Shown here: in pieces, positions 26,086 through 35,806 of the stretch
Position numbering within the stretch: position 1 is the stretch's first letter
Layout of the letters: each line of letters begins with the position of its first letter
Assembly (NCBI GenBank): GCA_963750395.1
Contig: CAVVQM010000007.1
Span: forward strand, 310,001 to 374,000
Source of the DNA: JADJPO01 sp963750395
GTDB lineage: Bacteria > Actinomycetota > Actinomycetes > Actinomycetales > Kineosporiaceae
Length of the DNA: 64,000 nucleotides
Reading direction: 5' to 3'
The notes under the pieces: generated by a model
The model's input: the letters and a program-made list of their open reading frames with translations, nothing else
What the model was told of the DNA's origin: nothing
Databases searched by the model: none
Made by a program: the position numbers and the translations under genes

Positions 26086-26349
26086 GTGTCCGGTACCGTC
26101 GCGGCCCCCGAAGGCATCACCAACCCCCCCATCGACGACCTGCTCAAGGCCGCCGACTCCAAGTACGCCCTGGTGATCTACGCCGCGAAGCGCGCCCGTC
26201 AGATCAACGCCTACTACTCCCAGCTCGGCGAGGGCCTGCTCGAGAACGTCGGTCCGCTGGTCGAGACCCACGTCCAGGAGAAGCCCCTGTCGGTGGCGTT
26301 GCGCGAGATCAACGAGGACCTGCTGACCGCCGAGCCCATCGAGGCGTGA
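26086..26349 (+). CDS. rpoZ: RNA polymerase omega subunit
   Basis: The 87-residue protein contains the omega core ITNPPIDDLLKAADSKYALV and YAAKRARQINAYYSQLGEGL. It helps fold and recruit the beta' subunit in the core enzyme. GTG 26086 is preceded by GGGAGAACC. The coaBC GTG follows after a single base. Confidence 0.95.
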   Translation: MSGTVAAPEGITNPPIDDLLKAADSKYALVIYAAKRARQINAYYSQLGEGLLENVGPLVETHVQEKPLSVALREINEDLLTAEPIEA

Positions 26350-26350
26350 G

Positions 26351-27610
26351 GTGACCTCGGCCGACGCGCGCCCGCGCGTCGTGCTCGGGGTCTGTGGCGG
26401 CATCGCCGCCTACAAGGTGTGCAGCCTGCTGCGAGGTCTCACCGAGACCGGACACGAGGTCACCGTCGTGCCCACCGCGGCCGCACTGCGTTTCATCGGC
26501 GAGACCACGTGGGCGGCCCTGTCCGGGCGGCCAGTGGTCACCGACGTGTTCGAGAACGTCCACGAAGTACAGCATGTGCGTCTCGGGCAGACGGCCGACC
26601 TCGTGGTGGTGGCCCCGGCGACCGCGGACCTGCTGGCCAGGGCCGCCACCGGGCAGGCCGACGATCTGCTGACCTCGACCCTGCTCACCGCGCGGTGCCC
26701 GGTCCTGATGGCCCCGGCGATGCACACCGAGATGTGGGAGCACCCGGCGACCCAGGCGAACGTGGCCACCCTGCGCGAGCGCGGGGTCGTCGTCCTCGAC
26801 CCGGCGTCGGGTCGGCTCACCGGCACCGACAGCGGCCCCGGCCGGCTCCCCGAGCCGCAGGCCATCCACGACGCGGCCGTTCGGCTGCTCCGGCGCGCGG
26901 GGCGGCCGACAGATCTGAGCGGGCGGCGGGTCGCCGTCTCTGCCGGCGGCACCCGGGAGCCGCTCGACCCGGTGCGCTACCTCGGGAATCGCTCGTCCGG
27001 CCGCCAGGGCTTCGAACTGGCGGCGGCGGCCGCCGCCCGCGGCGCCCGGGTCGATCTGATCGCGGCGAACGTCGCCCTGCCCCCGCCCGCCGGCGTGAGC
27101 CTGGTGCAGGTGGAGACCGCCCTGCAGTTGCGCGAGGCCATGCTGGAGGCCGCCCCGCACTGCGACGTGGTGGTGATGGCCGCTGCCGTGGCGGACTTCC
27201 GACCGGCCGAGCTCGCCGAACACAAGATCAAGAAGGACCTGGCCGCCGACGACGCACCGACGGTGCGGCTGGTGCGCAACCCGGACATCCTCGCCGAACT
27301 CGTCGAACGGCGCGCCGGCGAGCAGGTGGTGGTCGGCTTCGCCGCCGAGACCGGTGATGCGGAAGCCGACGTGCTCACCCACGCCAGGGCCAAACTGGCT
27401 CGCAAGGGATGCGATCTGCTGGTGGTCAACGACGTGTCGCAGGGCCGGGTCTTCGGCCGCGGGGAGAACGAGGTCACCATCCTGGACGCCGACGGCCACG
27501 AGCACCCGGTCCCGGCGGCGGGCAAGGACGAGATCGCCGAGGCGGTCTGGGACGCCGTTCTGGCCTGGCAGACGCGCCCCGACCGCCGACCGCGGTTCGT
27601 GCAGGTCTGA
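26351..27610 (+). CDS. coaBC: Bifunctional phosphopantothenoylcysteine decarboxylase / synthetase
   Basis: The 419-residue fusion makes 4'-phosphopantetheine. The N-terminal flavin decarboxylase (CoaC) has GVCGGIAAYKVCSLLRGL, the FMN-binding APATADLLARAATGQADDLL and the substrate motif PAMHTEMW. The C-terminal synthetase (CoaB) has RVAVSAGGTREPLDPVRYLG, then NRSSG, and ADFRPAELAEHKIKK. It follows rpoZ by one base. A 217-bp gap then separates it from metK. Confidence 0.96.
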   Translation: MTSADARPRVVLGVCGGIAAYKVCSLLRGLTETGHEVTVVPTAAALRFIGETTWAALSGRPVVTDVFENVHEVQHVRLGQTADLVVVAPATADLLARAATGQADDLLTSTLLTARCPVLMAPAMHTEMWEHPATQANVATLRERGVVVLDPASGRLTGTDSGPGRLPEPQAIHDAAVRLLRRAGRPTDLSGRRVAVSAGGTREPLDPVRYLGNRSSGRQGFELAAAAAARGARVDLIAANVALPPPAGVSLVQVETALQLREAMLEAAPHCDVVVMAAAVADFRPAELAEHKIKKDLAADDAPTVRLVRNPDILAELVERRAGEQVVVGFAAETGDAEADVLTHARAKLARKGCDLLVVNDVSQGRVFGRGENEVTILDADGHEHPVPAAGKDEIAEAVWDAVLAWQTRPDRRPRFVQV

Positions 27611-27827
27611 CCCGGCTCCCGTCCCGCTCCATCGATCCCTCCGGTCCGTTCGGCGAATCGGGTCGAGTCGCAACGGACCGGTACGAATCCTCTGGCGGGG
27701 CCTTCTTGCCGTGAGCGTGTATGCGCGCTGGGTGGCCGATACCGTCCCCAGGCCTCGGTACAGTTTGGCTCGAGCCGCGCCGCACGGGCCGGCCCAGCCA
27801 GCAGCCGCTGCACCCGACAGGAGCATC

Positions 27828-29024
27828 GTGACCCACCGCCTGTTCACCTCCGAGTCCGTCACCGAGGGCCACCCCGACAAGATCTGCGACCAGATCAGCG
27901 ACGGCATCCTCGACGCTCTCCTCGCCAAGGACCCCGCCAGCCGCGTGGCCGTGGAGACCATGGTCACCACCGGCCTGGTCCACGTCGCCGGCGAGGTGAC
28001 CACCGAGGCCTACGTCGACATCCCGGCGATCGTCCGGCAGACCATCCTCGACATCGGCTACGACTCCTCGACCAAGGGCTTCGACGGGAACTCGTGTGGT
28101 GTCGAGGTGTCCATCGGGGCCCAGTCCCCGGACATCGCCCAGGGCGTCGAGGTCGCCTACGAGACCCGCGTCGAGGGCGAGATCGACCCGCTGGATGCCC
28201 AGGGCGCCGGTGACCAGGGCCTGATGTTCGGCTACGCGAGCAACGAGACCGAGCAGCTCATGCCGCTGCCCATCTGGCTGGCGCACCGGCTCGCCCAGCG
28301 TCTGGCCGACGTCCGGCGCAAGGGCGAACTGCCCTACCTGCGTCCCGACGGCAAGACCCAGGTGACCGTCGTCTACGAGGGCGAGCGGCCGGTGGCGATC
28401 GACACCGTCGTGGTGTCCAGCCAGCACGCCGCCGACGTGTCGCTGGAGAACCTGCTCACCCCGGACATCGCCGAGCACGTCGTCGCGCCCGTGCTGGACG
28501 AGGCCGGGCTGGAGACCGCGGGCTACCGCCTGCTGGTCAACCCGACCGGGCGCTTCGAGATCGGTGGCCCGATGGGGGACGCCGGACTCACCGGTCGCAA
28601 GATCATCGTCGACACCTACGGCGGTATGGCCCGCCATGGTGGCGGTGCCTTCTCCGGCAAGGACCCGTCCAAGGTCGACCGCTCGGCCGCATACGCGATG
28701 CGCTGGCTGGCCAAGAACGTCGTCGCCGCCGGACTGGCCCGGCGCTGCGAGGCGCAGGTCGCCTACGCGATCGGCAAGGCGCACCCGGTCGGCCTCTACC
28801 TGGAGACGTTCGGCACCGAGACGGTCGATGCGGCCAGGATCGAGAAGGCGGTGCGCGAGGTCTTCGACCTGCGTCCTGCGGCGATCATCCGCGACCTCGA
28901 CCTGCTCCGTCCGATCTACCGGCGCACCGCCGCCTACGGGCACTTCGGCCGGACCGGTGACGGAATGGACTTCCCCTGGGAGCGCACCGACCGCGTCGAG
29001 GCACTGCGGTCGGCGCTCGCCTGA
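27828..29024 (+). CDS. metK: S-adenosylmethionine synthetase
   Basis: The 398-residue enzyme makes SAM from methionine and ATP. Motifs are FTSESVTEGHPDKICDQISD (with GHPDK), GAGDQGLMFGYA and GGGAFSGKDPSKVDRSAAY. GTG 27828 was chosen because AGGAG lies six bases upstream and the protein then begins at the usual MTHRLFTSE. The 217-bp leader upstream contains a -10-like TACAGT near 27760 but nothing I could match to a SAM-binding riboswitch. Confidence 0.97.
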   Translation: MTHRLFTSESVTEGHPDKICDQISDGILDALLAKDPASRVAVETMVTTGLVHVAGEVTTEAYVDIPAIVRQTILDIGYDSSTKGFDGNSCGVEVSIGAQSPDIAQGVEVAYETRVEGEIDPLDAQGAGDQGLMFGYASNETEQLMPLPIWLAHRLAQRLADVRRKGELPYLRPDGKTQVTVVYEGERPVAIDTVVVSSQHAADVSLENLLTPDIAEHVVAPVLDEAGLETAGYRLLVNPTGRFEIGGPMGDAGLTGRKIIVDTYGGMARHGGGAFSGKDPSKVDRSAAYAMRWLAKNVVAAGLARRCEAQVAYAIGKAHPVGLYLETFGTETVDAARIEKAVREVFDLRPAAIIRDLDLLRPIYRRTAAYGHFGRTGDGMDFPWERTDRVEALRSALA

Positions 29025-29030
29025 GCCTGC

Positions 29031-31155
29031 GTGAACCGACCCGGCCCGGTCGAGGTCAGGTCTGAGGACCCCGTCGAGCAGCCGATCGCCCGGGTCGTCA
29101 TCGATTCGCCCCTGCCGCACCTGGATCGACCCTTCGACTACGCCGTGCCCGCCTCGATGGCGGGCGCGGCCGCGGTCGGGGCCCGGGTGAAGGTGCGCTT
29201 CGCCGGGCAGGACCTGGACGCGTACGTGCTGGAGCGACGCGACGACACCGACCACGAGGGCAGGCTGCTGCCGCTGCGCCGGGTGGTCTCCGCCGAGCCG
29301 GTGCTCACGGGTCAGGTGGCCCGGCTGGCCAGGGCGGTGGCCGATCGCTACGTGGGCACGCTCAGCGACGTGCTCCGACTTGCCGTGCCCCCCCGGCATG
29401 CCACCACGGAGAAGCGCGAGCGGACCCCGGGCGCAGCGCCGGAGAGATCCGGCGGCGATGCGGACCCCTCTGCGGCGCACTCGGACGGCACGCACTCGGA
29501 CGGCACGCACTCGGACGGAGCGGAGCACGGACTCGGACGGCAGGCACTCGCCCGATCCCTGGTCGGCCTATCCCGCCGGGGCCGCCTTCATCGGCCGTCT
29601 GGCAGCCGGTGAGGCGCCGCGCGCGGTGTGGGCCGCCCTCCCCGGTGCGCGTCACTGGGCCGAGGCGATCGTGGCGGCCTGCGAGCCCGTCCTGGCCGCG
29701 GGGCGCGGCGCCGTCGTCGTGGTACCGGATCGACGCGATGCGGACGTGCTCGAGGGGGCCGTCACCGACAGGTTCGGGCCGGACCGGCACGCGCGCCTCG
29801 AGGCCGATCTGGGCGCCGCCGCCCGCTACCGCTCGTTCCTGGCGTGCCTGCGCGGCGAGGTCCGACTCGCGATCGGCACCCGGTCCGCCGCCTTCGCCCC
29901 GGTGCACGACCTGGCCCTGGTGGTGATCTGGGACGACGGGGACGACTCCCACGTCGAGCCACGCGCGCCGTACCCCCATGTCCGCGAGGTGCTCCGGCTG
30001 CGCGCCGAGCAGGGTGAGGCTGCGATGCTCGTCGGCGGTTGGGCGGTCACCGCCGAGTCGGCGGCCTGGCTGCGCAGCGGCTGGGCCCGCCCCATCGAGG
30101 CCGATCGGACCACGCGCCGACTCGCCTGGCCACGGGTTCTCGTCGAACAGGACGCCGCAGGTCCGGCGGCGGCGCCGGTCTCGCGCACCGGCCTGCCGAG
30201 CGGGGCATGGCGTGTCCTGAAGCGCGGCCTGACGACGGGCCCGGTGCTGGTGCAGGTGCCGTTGACCGGATACCTGCCGGCGGTGTCCTGCCAGACCTGC
30301 CGCAGACCCGCGCGCTGCCCGCAGTGCGCCGGGCCCGTGCAGGTGGATGCCGAGGGTGTCACCTCGTGCGGGTGGTGCGCCCGACGGCTCGTGCCCTGGG
30401 TCTGCCCCAGTTGCGAGGGAACCAGCCTGCGGGCGCGCCAGACCGGCGCCCTGCGCTCCGTGGAGGAACTCGGTCGGTCCTTCCCCGGGGTCCCGGTGGT
30501 GCTCTCACGCGCAGGGCACACGCCTCGGGTGGGCGATCGGTCCGCGATCGTGGTCGCCACCGGCGGGGTCGAGCCGCCCGCCGAGAAGGGTTACGCCGCA
30601 GCAGCTCTGCTCGACGGCGACCTCGTTCTGGCCCGGCCCGACCTGCGGGCGGGGGAGGAGGCTCTGCGGCGCTGGCTGGCGGCGGCCGCCCTGGTGCGTC
30701 CGGCCACCGAGGGGGGCGAGGTGGTCGTCGGCGCCGACCCGGCCGCCCCGGCCGTTCAGGCCCTGGTGCGCGTGGACCCGACCGGCTTCGCCGACCGGGA
30801 GCTGGCCCAGCGATCCGAGCTCGACCTACCGCCGGCCAGCGCGACGATCAGCCTCGAGGGCGATCCGGCGGCTGTCGCCGCCGTCGTCCGGCACGTCAGC
30901 TCCGTCGAGTTCGAGCAGCCCCAGCGGGTCGACGTCCTGGGGCCCATCCCGTTGCCGGTCCGGCGCCGCGAGCCGGAGAAGCTGCTCGATTCGGGTTTCG
31001 AACTCGATCCGGACCCGGTCCGGGTACTGCTGCGCAGCCGCCCGGAGGGCCGGGCGGCCCTGGCGGCGGCGGTTCGCGACGCCGTCCGCTCGCGCAGCGC
31101 ACGCCGCGAGGCCGGCGCGCTGCGGGTGCGGGTGGACCCCGTCGACCTCGGCTGA
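29031..31155 (+). pseudogene. priA: Primosomal protein N' (PriA, actinobacterial), interrupted by a +1 frameshift near 29529
   Basis: The N-terminal DNA-binding domain (ARVVIDSPLPHLDRPFDYAV ... LRLAVPPRHATTEK) is in one frame. The rest (DPWSAYPAGAAFIGRL, GAVVVVPDRRDADVL, the zinc site CQTCRRPARCPQCAG with CGWC and CPSC, and the C-terminal domain) is in the next. They join in a low-complexity HSDG-repeat linker; removing one G at 29529 gives AEH-DSDGRHSP and a 707-residue protein. As in other Actinobacteria, no intact Walker A helicase motif is seen, so it is probably a replication-restart scaffold rather than a helicase. Sequence error is the favoured cause of the break. It starts just after metK. 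Confidence 0.88.
29478..29520 (+). repeat. 15-bp tandem repeat in the priA linker
   Basis: CACTCGGACGGCACG occurs twice exactly and a third time partly. It encodes HSDGT and lies immediately before the priA frameshift, where slippage or base-calling error would be easiest. Confidence 0.9.
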
Positions 31156-31167
31156 GCGGTCTGCGGC

Positions 31168-31884
31168 TCAGGTGTCCGGTGTGCCCCCCGGACGGGGCGG
31201 GTGCAGGACCGCGAAGGCGTCGGTGACCTGTAGCGAGGGGACGCGGAACCGGAACACCGCAGCGGGCCGTCCGCCGGCCGGTCCCGACCGGACCCGGTCA
31301 CCCGTGGCCTCGATCTGGGCGCGGCGAAGGAGGATCCGTTGCAGGTTGGTCGCGTCGACGTCGTGGCCGAGTGCGGCCCGGTAGTAGCCGACCAACTCGG
31401 ACATGGTGAAGGTGGCGGGGGCCAGGGCGAACCCGAGATTGGTGTAGGAGAGCTTGGAACGCAATCGGTTCCGCCCCGCCGCGATGATCCGTTCATGGTC
31501 GAACGCCGCGGGGGGCAGGGCCTGCAGGGCGTGCCAGCTCGCGTCGTCCGGCAGTTCGGGCTCCGCCCCGGCGGGCACCAGCCCGAGGTAGGTGGTGGCC
31601 AGCGTGCGGTGGCCGGGGACCCGGTCCGGGGCCCCGAGGCTCTCCAGCTGCTCCAGATGGCTCAGCTCCCGCACGTCGACCTTCTCCGCGAGCTGACGCC
31701 GGATCGAGGTGTCCAGGTCCTCCTCGGGTCCGAGCGCCCCGCCAGGGAGCGCCCACCGAGCGGCCTCGGGTTCGCGCGCACGCTGCCAGAGCAGAACGTG
31801 CAGGCAGCCCTGACGGACCTGGAGCACCGCCGCGAGCACCTCATGGGCGAACCCGAACGACGGCGACGGTTCCGGGGTGCCCAC
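31168..31884 (-). CDS. nrtR: NrtR-type Nudix-related transcriptional regulator of NAD synthesis
   Basis: The 238-residue protein has an N-terminal Nudix fold (residues about 10-150) and a C-terminal winged helix (KLSYTNLGFALAPATFTMSE ... TNLQRILLRRAQIEATG ... GGRPAAVFRFR), the layout of NrtR. The Nudix box is degenerate: the RE-U-xEE-x-G core reads RQLAEKVDV, losing catalytic glutamates and the glycine. That fits a ligand-binding regulator and not a hydrolase. NrtR proteins repress NAD genes and are released by ADP-ribose-type ligands. It is divergent from nadABC. A TACCAT element ends six bases before the GTG, suggesting a leaderless transcript. Confidence 0.88.
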   Translation of the reverse strand: MGTPEPSPSFGFAHEVLAAVLQVRQGCLHVLLWQRAREPEAARWALPGGALGPEEDLDTSIRRQLAEKVDVRELSHLEQLESLGAPDRVPGHRTLATTYLGLVPAGAEPELPDDASWHALQALPPAAFDHERIIAAGRNRLRSKLSYTNLGFALAPATFTMSELVGYYRAALGHDVDATNLQRILLRRAQIEATGDRVRSGPAGGRPAAVFRFRVPSLQVTDAFAVLHPPRPGGTPDT

Positions 31885-31890
31885 GCCCGC

Positions 31891-31900
31891 ATGGTAGCCT
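31891..31900. promoter_or_regulatory. Overlapping divergent -10 elements between nrtR and nadA
   Basis: ATGGTAGCCT contains TACCAT on the reverse strand (31896 to 31891), six bases before the nrtR GTG, and TAGCCT on the forward strand (31895-31900), about 70 bases before the nadA ATG. The two share one TA step. A dedicated NrtR operator was not identified with confidence; CACCG-C-CGGTG near 31951 is the only other short dyad in the gap. Confidence 0.55.
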
Positions 31901-31971
31901 CATCCGGAGTATTTCTCGATCAACGGACGAAAACCCGGTCCACCGCCGGTGATGGAATAGGAGGGGCGATC

Positions 31972-33027
31972 ATGCCCAGCATTCCGGAGCAGGCCGGCGC
32001 TGCGCAGGCCGAGCCGCTCGACCAGCAGCAGTCCGACCAGCAGCAGTTCGACCAGCAGCAGTTCGACCAGGAGCAGTGGGCGCAGGAGGTCCGGCGTCTG
32101 GCCAGGGAGCGCGACGCCGTCATCCTGGCGCACAACTATCAGGTCTCCGAGATCCAGGACATCGCCGATCATGTCGGCGACTCGCTGTACCTGTCCCGGA
32201 TCGCGGCCTCGGCCTCCCAACGGGAGATCGTCTTCTGCGGCGTCCACTTCATGGCGGAGACGGCCAAGATCCTCGCGCCCGACAAGCGCGTGATGATCCC
32301 CGACGCCCGGGCCGGGTGCTCCCTGGCGGACACCATCCACGCCGAGGAACTGCGAGCCTGGAAGAGGGCGAACCCGGGCTCCGTCGTGGTCTCGTACGTG
32401 AACACCAGTGCGGCGGTGAAGGCCGAGACCGACATCTGCTGCACCTCCTCGAACGCTGCGGACGTGATCCGATCCATCCCCGAGGGCACCGAGATCCTGT
32501 TCCTGCCCGACCGCCATCTCGGCGCCCACGTGGAGCGGGTGACCGGCCGGAAGATGAAGATCTGGCAGGGCCAGTGTCACGTGCACGAGGGCATCACCGG
32601 CGAGATGCTGACCGAGCAGATGGAGGCCGACCCCGAGGCCGACGTGCTGGTCCATCCGGAGTGCGCCTGCGCCACGCCGGCGCTGGAACTGGTCGCCTCG
32701 GGCGCCGTCGACGCGGACCGGGTCCGGATCCTGTCCACCGGCGGGATGGTCACCTCGGCGGGTCGGGCCGAGGCGCCCCGGGTCCTGGTGGCGACCGAGA
32801 CCGGGCTTCTGCACCAGTTGCGCAAGGAGAACCCGCGCACGACGTTCCTACCGGTCAGCGACCGGGCGGTCTGCGGCTTCATGAAGATGATCACGCCCGA
32901 GCGGCTGCTGAACTGCCTGCGCACCGGCCAGGACGAGGTCACCGTTCCCGAGGACATCGCGGCGGCGGCCCGGGCCAGCGTGGAGCGGATGATCGCGATC
33001 GGCACGCCGTCGCGCGGCGGCGAGTGA
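31972..33027 (+). CDS. nadA: Quinolinate synthase
   Basis: The 351-residue [4Fe-4S] enzyme condenses iminoaspartate with dihydroxyacetone phosphate. Cluster cysteines lie in DICCTSSNA, VHPECACATP and AVCGFMKM. Substrate-site blocks include AHNYQVSEIQDIADHVGDSL, CGVHFMAETAKILAP and GQCHVHEGIT. GAGGGGCG precedes the ATG at 31972. The N-terminus carries about 30 extra residues, including four DQQQ-type tandem units that are absent from typical homologues. It is the first gene of nadABC and is probably repressed by the divergent NrtR. Confidence 0.95.
   Translation: MPSIPEQAGAAQAEPLDQQQSDQQQFDQQQFDQEQWAQEVRRLARERDAVILAHNYQVSEIQDIADHVGDSLYLSRIAASASQREIVFCGVHFMAETAKILAPDKRVMIPDARAGCSLADTIHAEELRAWKRANPGSVVVSYVNTSAAVKAETDICCTSSNAADVIRSIPEGTEILFLPDRHLGAHVERVTGRKMKIWQGQCHVHEGITGEMLTEQMEADPEADVLVHPECACATPALELVASGAVDADRVRILSTGGMVTSAGRAEAPRVLVATETGLLHQLRKENPRTTFLPVSDRAVCGFMKMITPERLLNCLRTGQDEVTVPEDIAAAARASVERMIAIGTPSRGGE
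32020..32079 (+). repeat. Four 15-bp tandem units at the nadA N-terminus
   Basis: GACCAGCAGCAGTTC is repeated four times with small changes, encoding DQQQS-DQQQF-DQQQF-DQEQW. It lies upstream of the conserved catalytic core and extends the protein in frame. Confidence 0.92.
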
Positions 33028-34823
33028 TGCAGGCCTGGCCTGAGCCGTCCGGTCCCCGGGTCGTCGCTCGGCTGGCCAGTGAGGAGCCGACGTTCACCCG
33101 GACCACCGACGTCCTGATCATCGGGTCCGGTGTCGCGGGGCTCAGTCTCGCCCAGGCCCTGAGCCATCACGGCCTGCGGGTCGAGGTGGTGACCAAGGCG
33201 CTGCTGCGGCAACGGCAGCACCCGCTGGGCGCAGGGTGGTGTCGCCACGGCCGGAGGCCCCGGTGACCATCCTGAGGAGCATCTGGCGGACACCCTTGTG
33301 GCCGGGGCCGGACTGTGCGACGTGGACGCCGTGCGGATCCTCGTCGAGGAGGGGCCCACCGCGGTGGCCCGACTGCTGGCCAGCGGTGCCGCCTTCGACC
33401 GGAACGCCGACGGGGCGCTGTCCTACACCCTGGAGGGCGGCCACTCCAAGGCCCGGATCGTGCACGCGGGAGGTGACGCCACCGGACTGGAGATCCAGCG
33501 CACGATGGAGCATGCGGTCAGTGCCGCCGACGACATCGGGCTGTGGGAGAAGACCTTCCTGCTCGATCTGCTGACGGCCACCGATCCGGGCGCTCCCGGT
33601 GGACGGCGGGTGACCGGCGCCCGGGTGTCTCGGTGGACCGGTGCGCACCACCGTGACGCCAGCCATGAGATCGGCGAGATCCACGCTCGGGCAACGGTTC
33701 TGGCGACGGGCGGCTACGGGCAGGTGTTCAGCAAGACCTCCAACCCCTGGGTCTCGACCGGCGACGGCCTGGCAGCCGCACTGCGCGCCGGCGTGGTCGC
33801 CGCCGACCTCGAGTTCGTCCAGTTCCACCCCACGGTCTTCGCCCGCCCCGACGCCACCGACGACAGCGGCCGGCAGATGTTGATCTCCGAGGCGGTCCGC
33901 GGCGAGGGGGCCGTGCTGGTCGACGCCGACGGCAACCGGGTGATGGCCGGCCGCCACCCGCAGGAGGATCTCGCCCCCCGAGACGTGGTGGCCTGCGCGA
34001 TCGCGCAGCGGATGGCCGAACTGGGCGTGGACCACCTCTACCTCGACGCCCGCGGGATCGGCGAGGCCAAGCTGCTGCGCCGTTTCCCGACCATCGTGGC
34101 CGGCTGCCGCGCAGCGGGTGTCGACCCGGTGACCGAGCCGATCCCGGTGGCCCCGGCCGCCCACTACGCGTGCGGCGGCGTGCGGTCGGACATGTCCGGG
34201 CGGACCTCGATGCGCGGGCTGTACGTGCTCGGGGAGGTCGCCTGCACCGGCGTCCACGGGGCGAATCGGCTCGCCTCGAACAGCCTTCTCGAGGCCATGG
34301 TGGTCGCCCGGCGCCTGGCGCTGCTGCTGCTCACCGAGCCACCCCTTCGGCACCCGGGCGAGCCTGATCCGCGCCCGGCGGCGCTGATCGATCCCGACCG
34401 CCGCGAGGAGATGGCGCAGAACATGGTCCGGCTCGCGGGCGTGGTGCGCCGTCCGGAGGAACTCGACGAACTCGCCGATCACCTGGAAGGCCTGGTCGAC
34501 GGCGGGGAGGACGTCGCGCCGGGCATGTACGCCTGGGAGGCGACCAACCTGCACACCGTGGCCGTCGCCCTGGTCCACGCGGCCCGGATGCGGGCCGAGA
34601 GCCGCGGCTGCCACCGGCGCAGCGACGTCGACGGCCCGCTCGACGACTGGCTCGTGCGGATCCTGTCCACCTCGCAGGGTGGGCTGCTGAGCTCCGAGCC
34701 GGCCGAGCTGGTGGTGGGGCCCGACCTGTCCCTGCACCGCACCGCCGCCGAGCAGACATCGCCGCCGAGGACATCGCCGCCGAGGACACCCATGCACACG
34801 CGCCGGCGGAGGCCGGCCGATGA
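33027..34823 (+). pseudogene. nadB: L-aspartate oxidase, with two frameshifts (near 33209 and 34755)
   Basis: This flavoenzyme oxidises aspartate to iminoaspartate for NadA. The FAD fold DVLIIGSGVAGLSLAQALS is in the first frame up to VTKALL. Removing one base at about 33207-33211 continues as R-N-GSTRWAQGGVATA in the next frame, which covers LEGGHSKARIVHAGGDATG, RGEGAVLVDADG and the C-terminal helical domain. That frame would otherwise run into nadC to 35073. Restoring one G at about 34755 (CAGAC to CAGGAC) gives ...EQDIAAEDIAAEDTHAH...GR and a stop overlapping the nadC ATG as ATGA. The reconstructed length is 598 residues. Motifs are intact, so errors are likelier than decay. Confidence 0.88.
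34755..34784 (+). repeat. 15-bp tandem pair at the nadB C-terminus
   Basis: GACATCGCCGCCGAG occurs twice and encodes DIAAE in the corrected frame. The inferred one-base deletion of nadB lies at its left edge. Confidence 0.85.
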
Positions 34824-35689
34824 GCACGCCGTCCACGAGTGCACCCACGATCGAGCCCCTGCCGGACGGAGAGGCCGAGCGGATCGCAGAACTCGCCGTC
34901 CTCGAGGACCTGGCCGGCGGGCGGGACGTGACCACGGAGGCGACCATCGCCGCCGAGGCGATCGGCAGGGGGCAGATCGTCGCGCGGGCCGACGGGGTGC
35001 TGGCAGGCATGCCCGTGGCGCGTGCCGTGTTCGCCCGCTTCGCCGACGTCACGCTGGACGAGCGGGTGGGTGACGGGCAGGCGATCCACCGAGGTGACGT
35101 GATCGCCGAGGTGACCGGCTCGATCCGACAGATCCTGGTGGCCGAACGCAACGCCTTGAACGTGCTCACGATGGCCTCCGGGATCGCCACGCTCACCGCG
35201 CGCTGGGTCGAGGCGGTGGCCGGGACCGGCGCGCAGATCCGGGACACCCGCAAGACCGCCCCGGGCCTGCGCGCGGTGCAGAAGTACGCGGTGCGCTGCG
35301 GTGGTGGGCTCAACCACCGGATGTCGTTGTCGGACCAGGCCCTGATCAAGGACAACCACGTGCTGGCCGCGGGGGGAGTGGTGCCCGCCCTCCAGGCTGT
35401 CCGCCGACTGGCCCCGGACGTCCCGTGCGAGGTCGAGTGCACGCGGATCGAGGAGGTGGAGCAGGCCAGCGCCGCCGGCGCGGAACTGATCCTGCTCGAC
35501 AACATGACCCCTGACCAGATGCGCGCCTGCGTCGCCATCGCCCGAGGCCGTGGGGCGCTCACCGAGGCCAGTGGGGGACTGCGCCTCGAGAACGCCCGAG
35601 CGGTCGCCGAGACCGGCGTCGACTATCTGGCGATCGGAGCGCTCACGCACTCGGCGCCTTCCCTGGACATCGCCCTCGACCTGATCTGA
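34820..35689 (+). CDS. nadC: Nicotinate-nucleotide pyrophosphorylase (quinolinate phosphoribosyltransferase)
   Basis: The 289-residue enzyme converts quinolinate and PRPP to nicotinate mononucleotide. Signature residues are in RDTRKTAPGLRAVQKYAVRC and GGGLNHRMSLSDQALIKDNH, then CEVECTRIEEVEQA and LILLDNMTPDQ. The ATG overlaps the reconstructed nadB stop by 4 bases. It is the last gene of the NAD operon; def follows after a 117-bp gap with its own -10-like TAGACT near 35765. Confidence 0.96.
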   Translation: MSTPSTSAPTIEPLPDGEAERIAELAVLEDLAGGRDVTTEATIAAEAIGRGQIVARADGVLAGMPVARAVFARFADVTLDERVGDGQAIHRGDVIAEVTGSIRQILVAERNALNVLTMASGIATLTARWVEAVAGTGAQIRDTRKTAPGLRAVQKYAVRCGGGLNHRMSLSDQALIKDNHVLAAGGVVPALQAVRRLAPDVPCEVECTRIEEVEQASAAGAELILLDNMTPDQMRACVAIARGRGALTEASGGLRLENARAVAETGVDYLAIGALTHSAPSLDIALDLI

Positions 35690-35806
35690 GCCGGACACCG
35701 GCGACGTCCTGCTGGGTCGACCGGGTGAAACCCCGACGGGTCGGCCCGGATGCCCGTACCTCGATAGACTTCTGATGACAACCGTCCGCGCAGGGTGAGG
35801 AACCAC

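Noticed and set aside
27611..27827. SAM-binding riboswitch before metK
   Set aside because: I could not match the leader to the conserved core of any SAM riboswitch class; only a -10-like TACAGT was seen.
29031..29612. A separate 193-residue protein at the start of priA
   Set aside because: Its first 130 residues are the PriA N-terminal domain and its tail after the HSDG repeats is shadow sequence, so it is the front of a frameshifted priA.
34824..35073. Extension of the nadB frame 250 bp into nadC
   Set aside because: The extension is Arg-rich shadow sequence. One restored base near 34755 ends nadB at 34823, overlapping the nadC ATG as expected for this operon.
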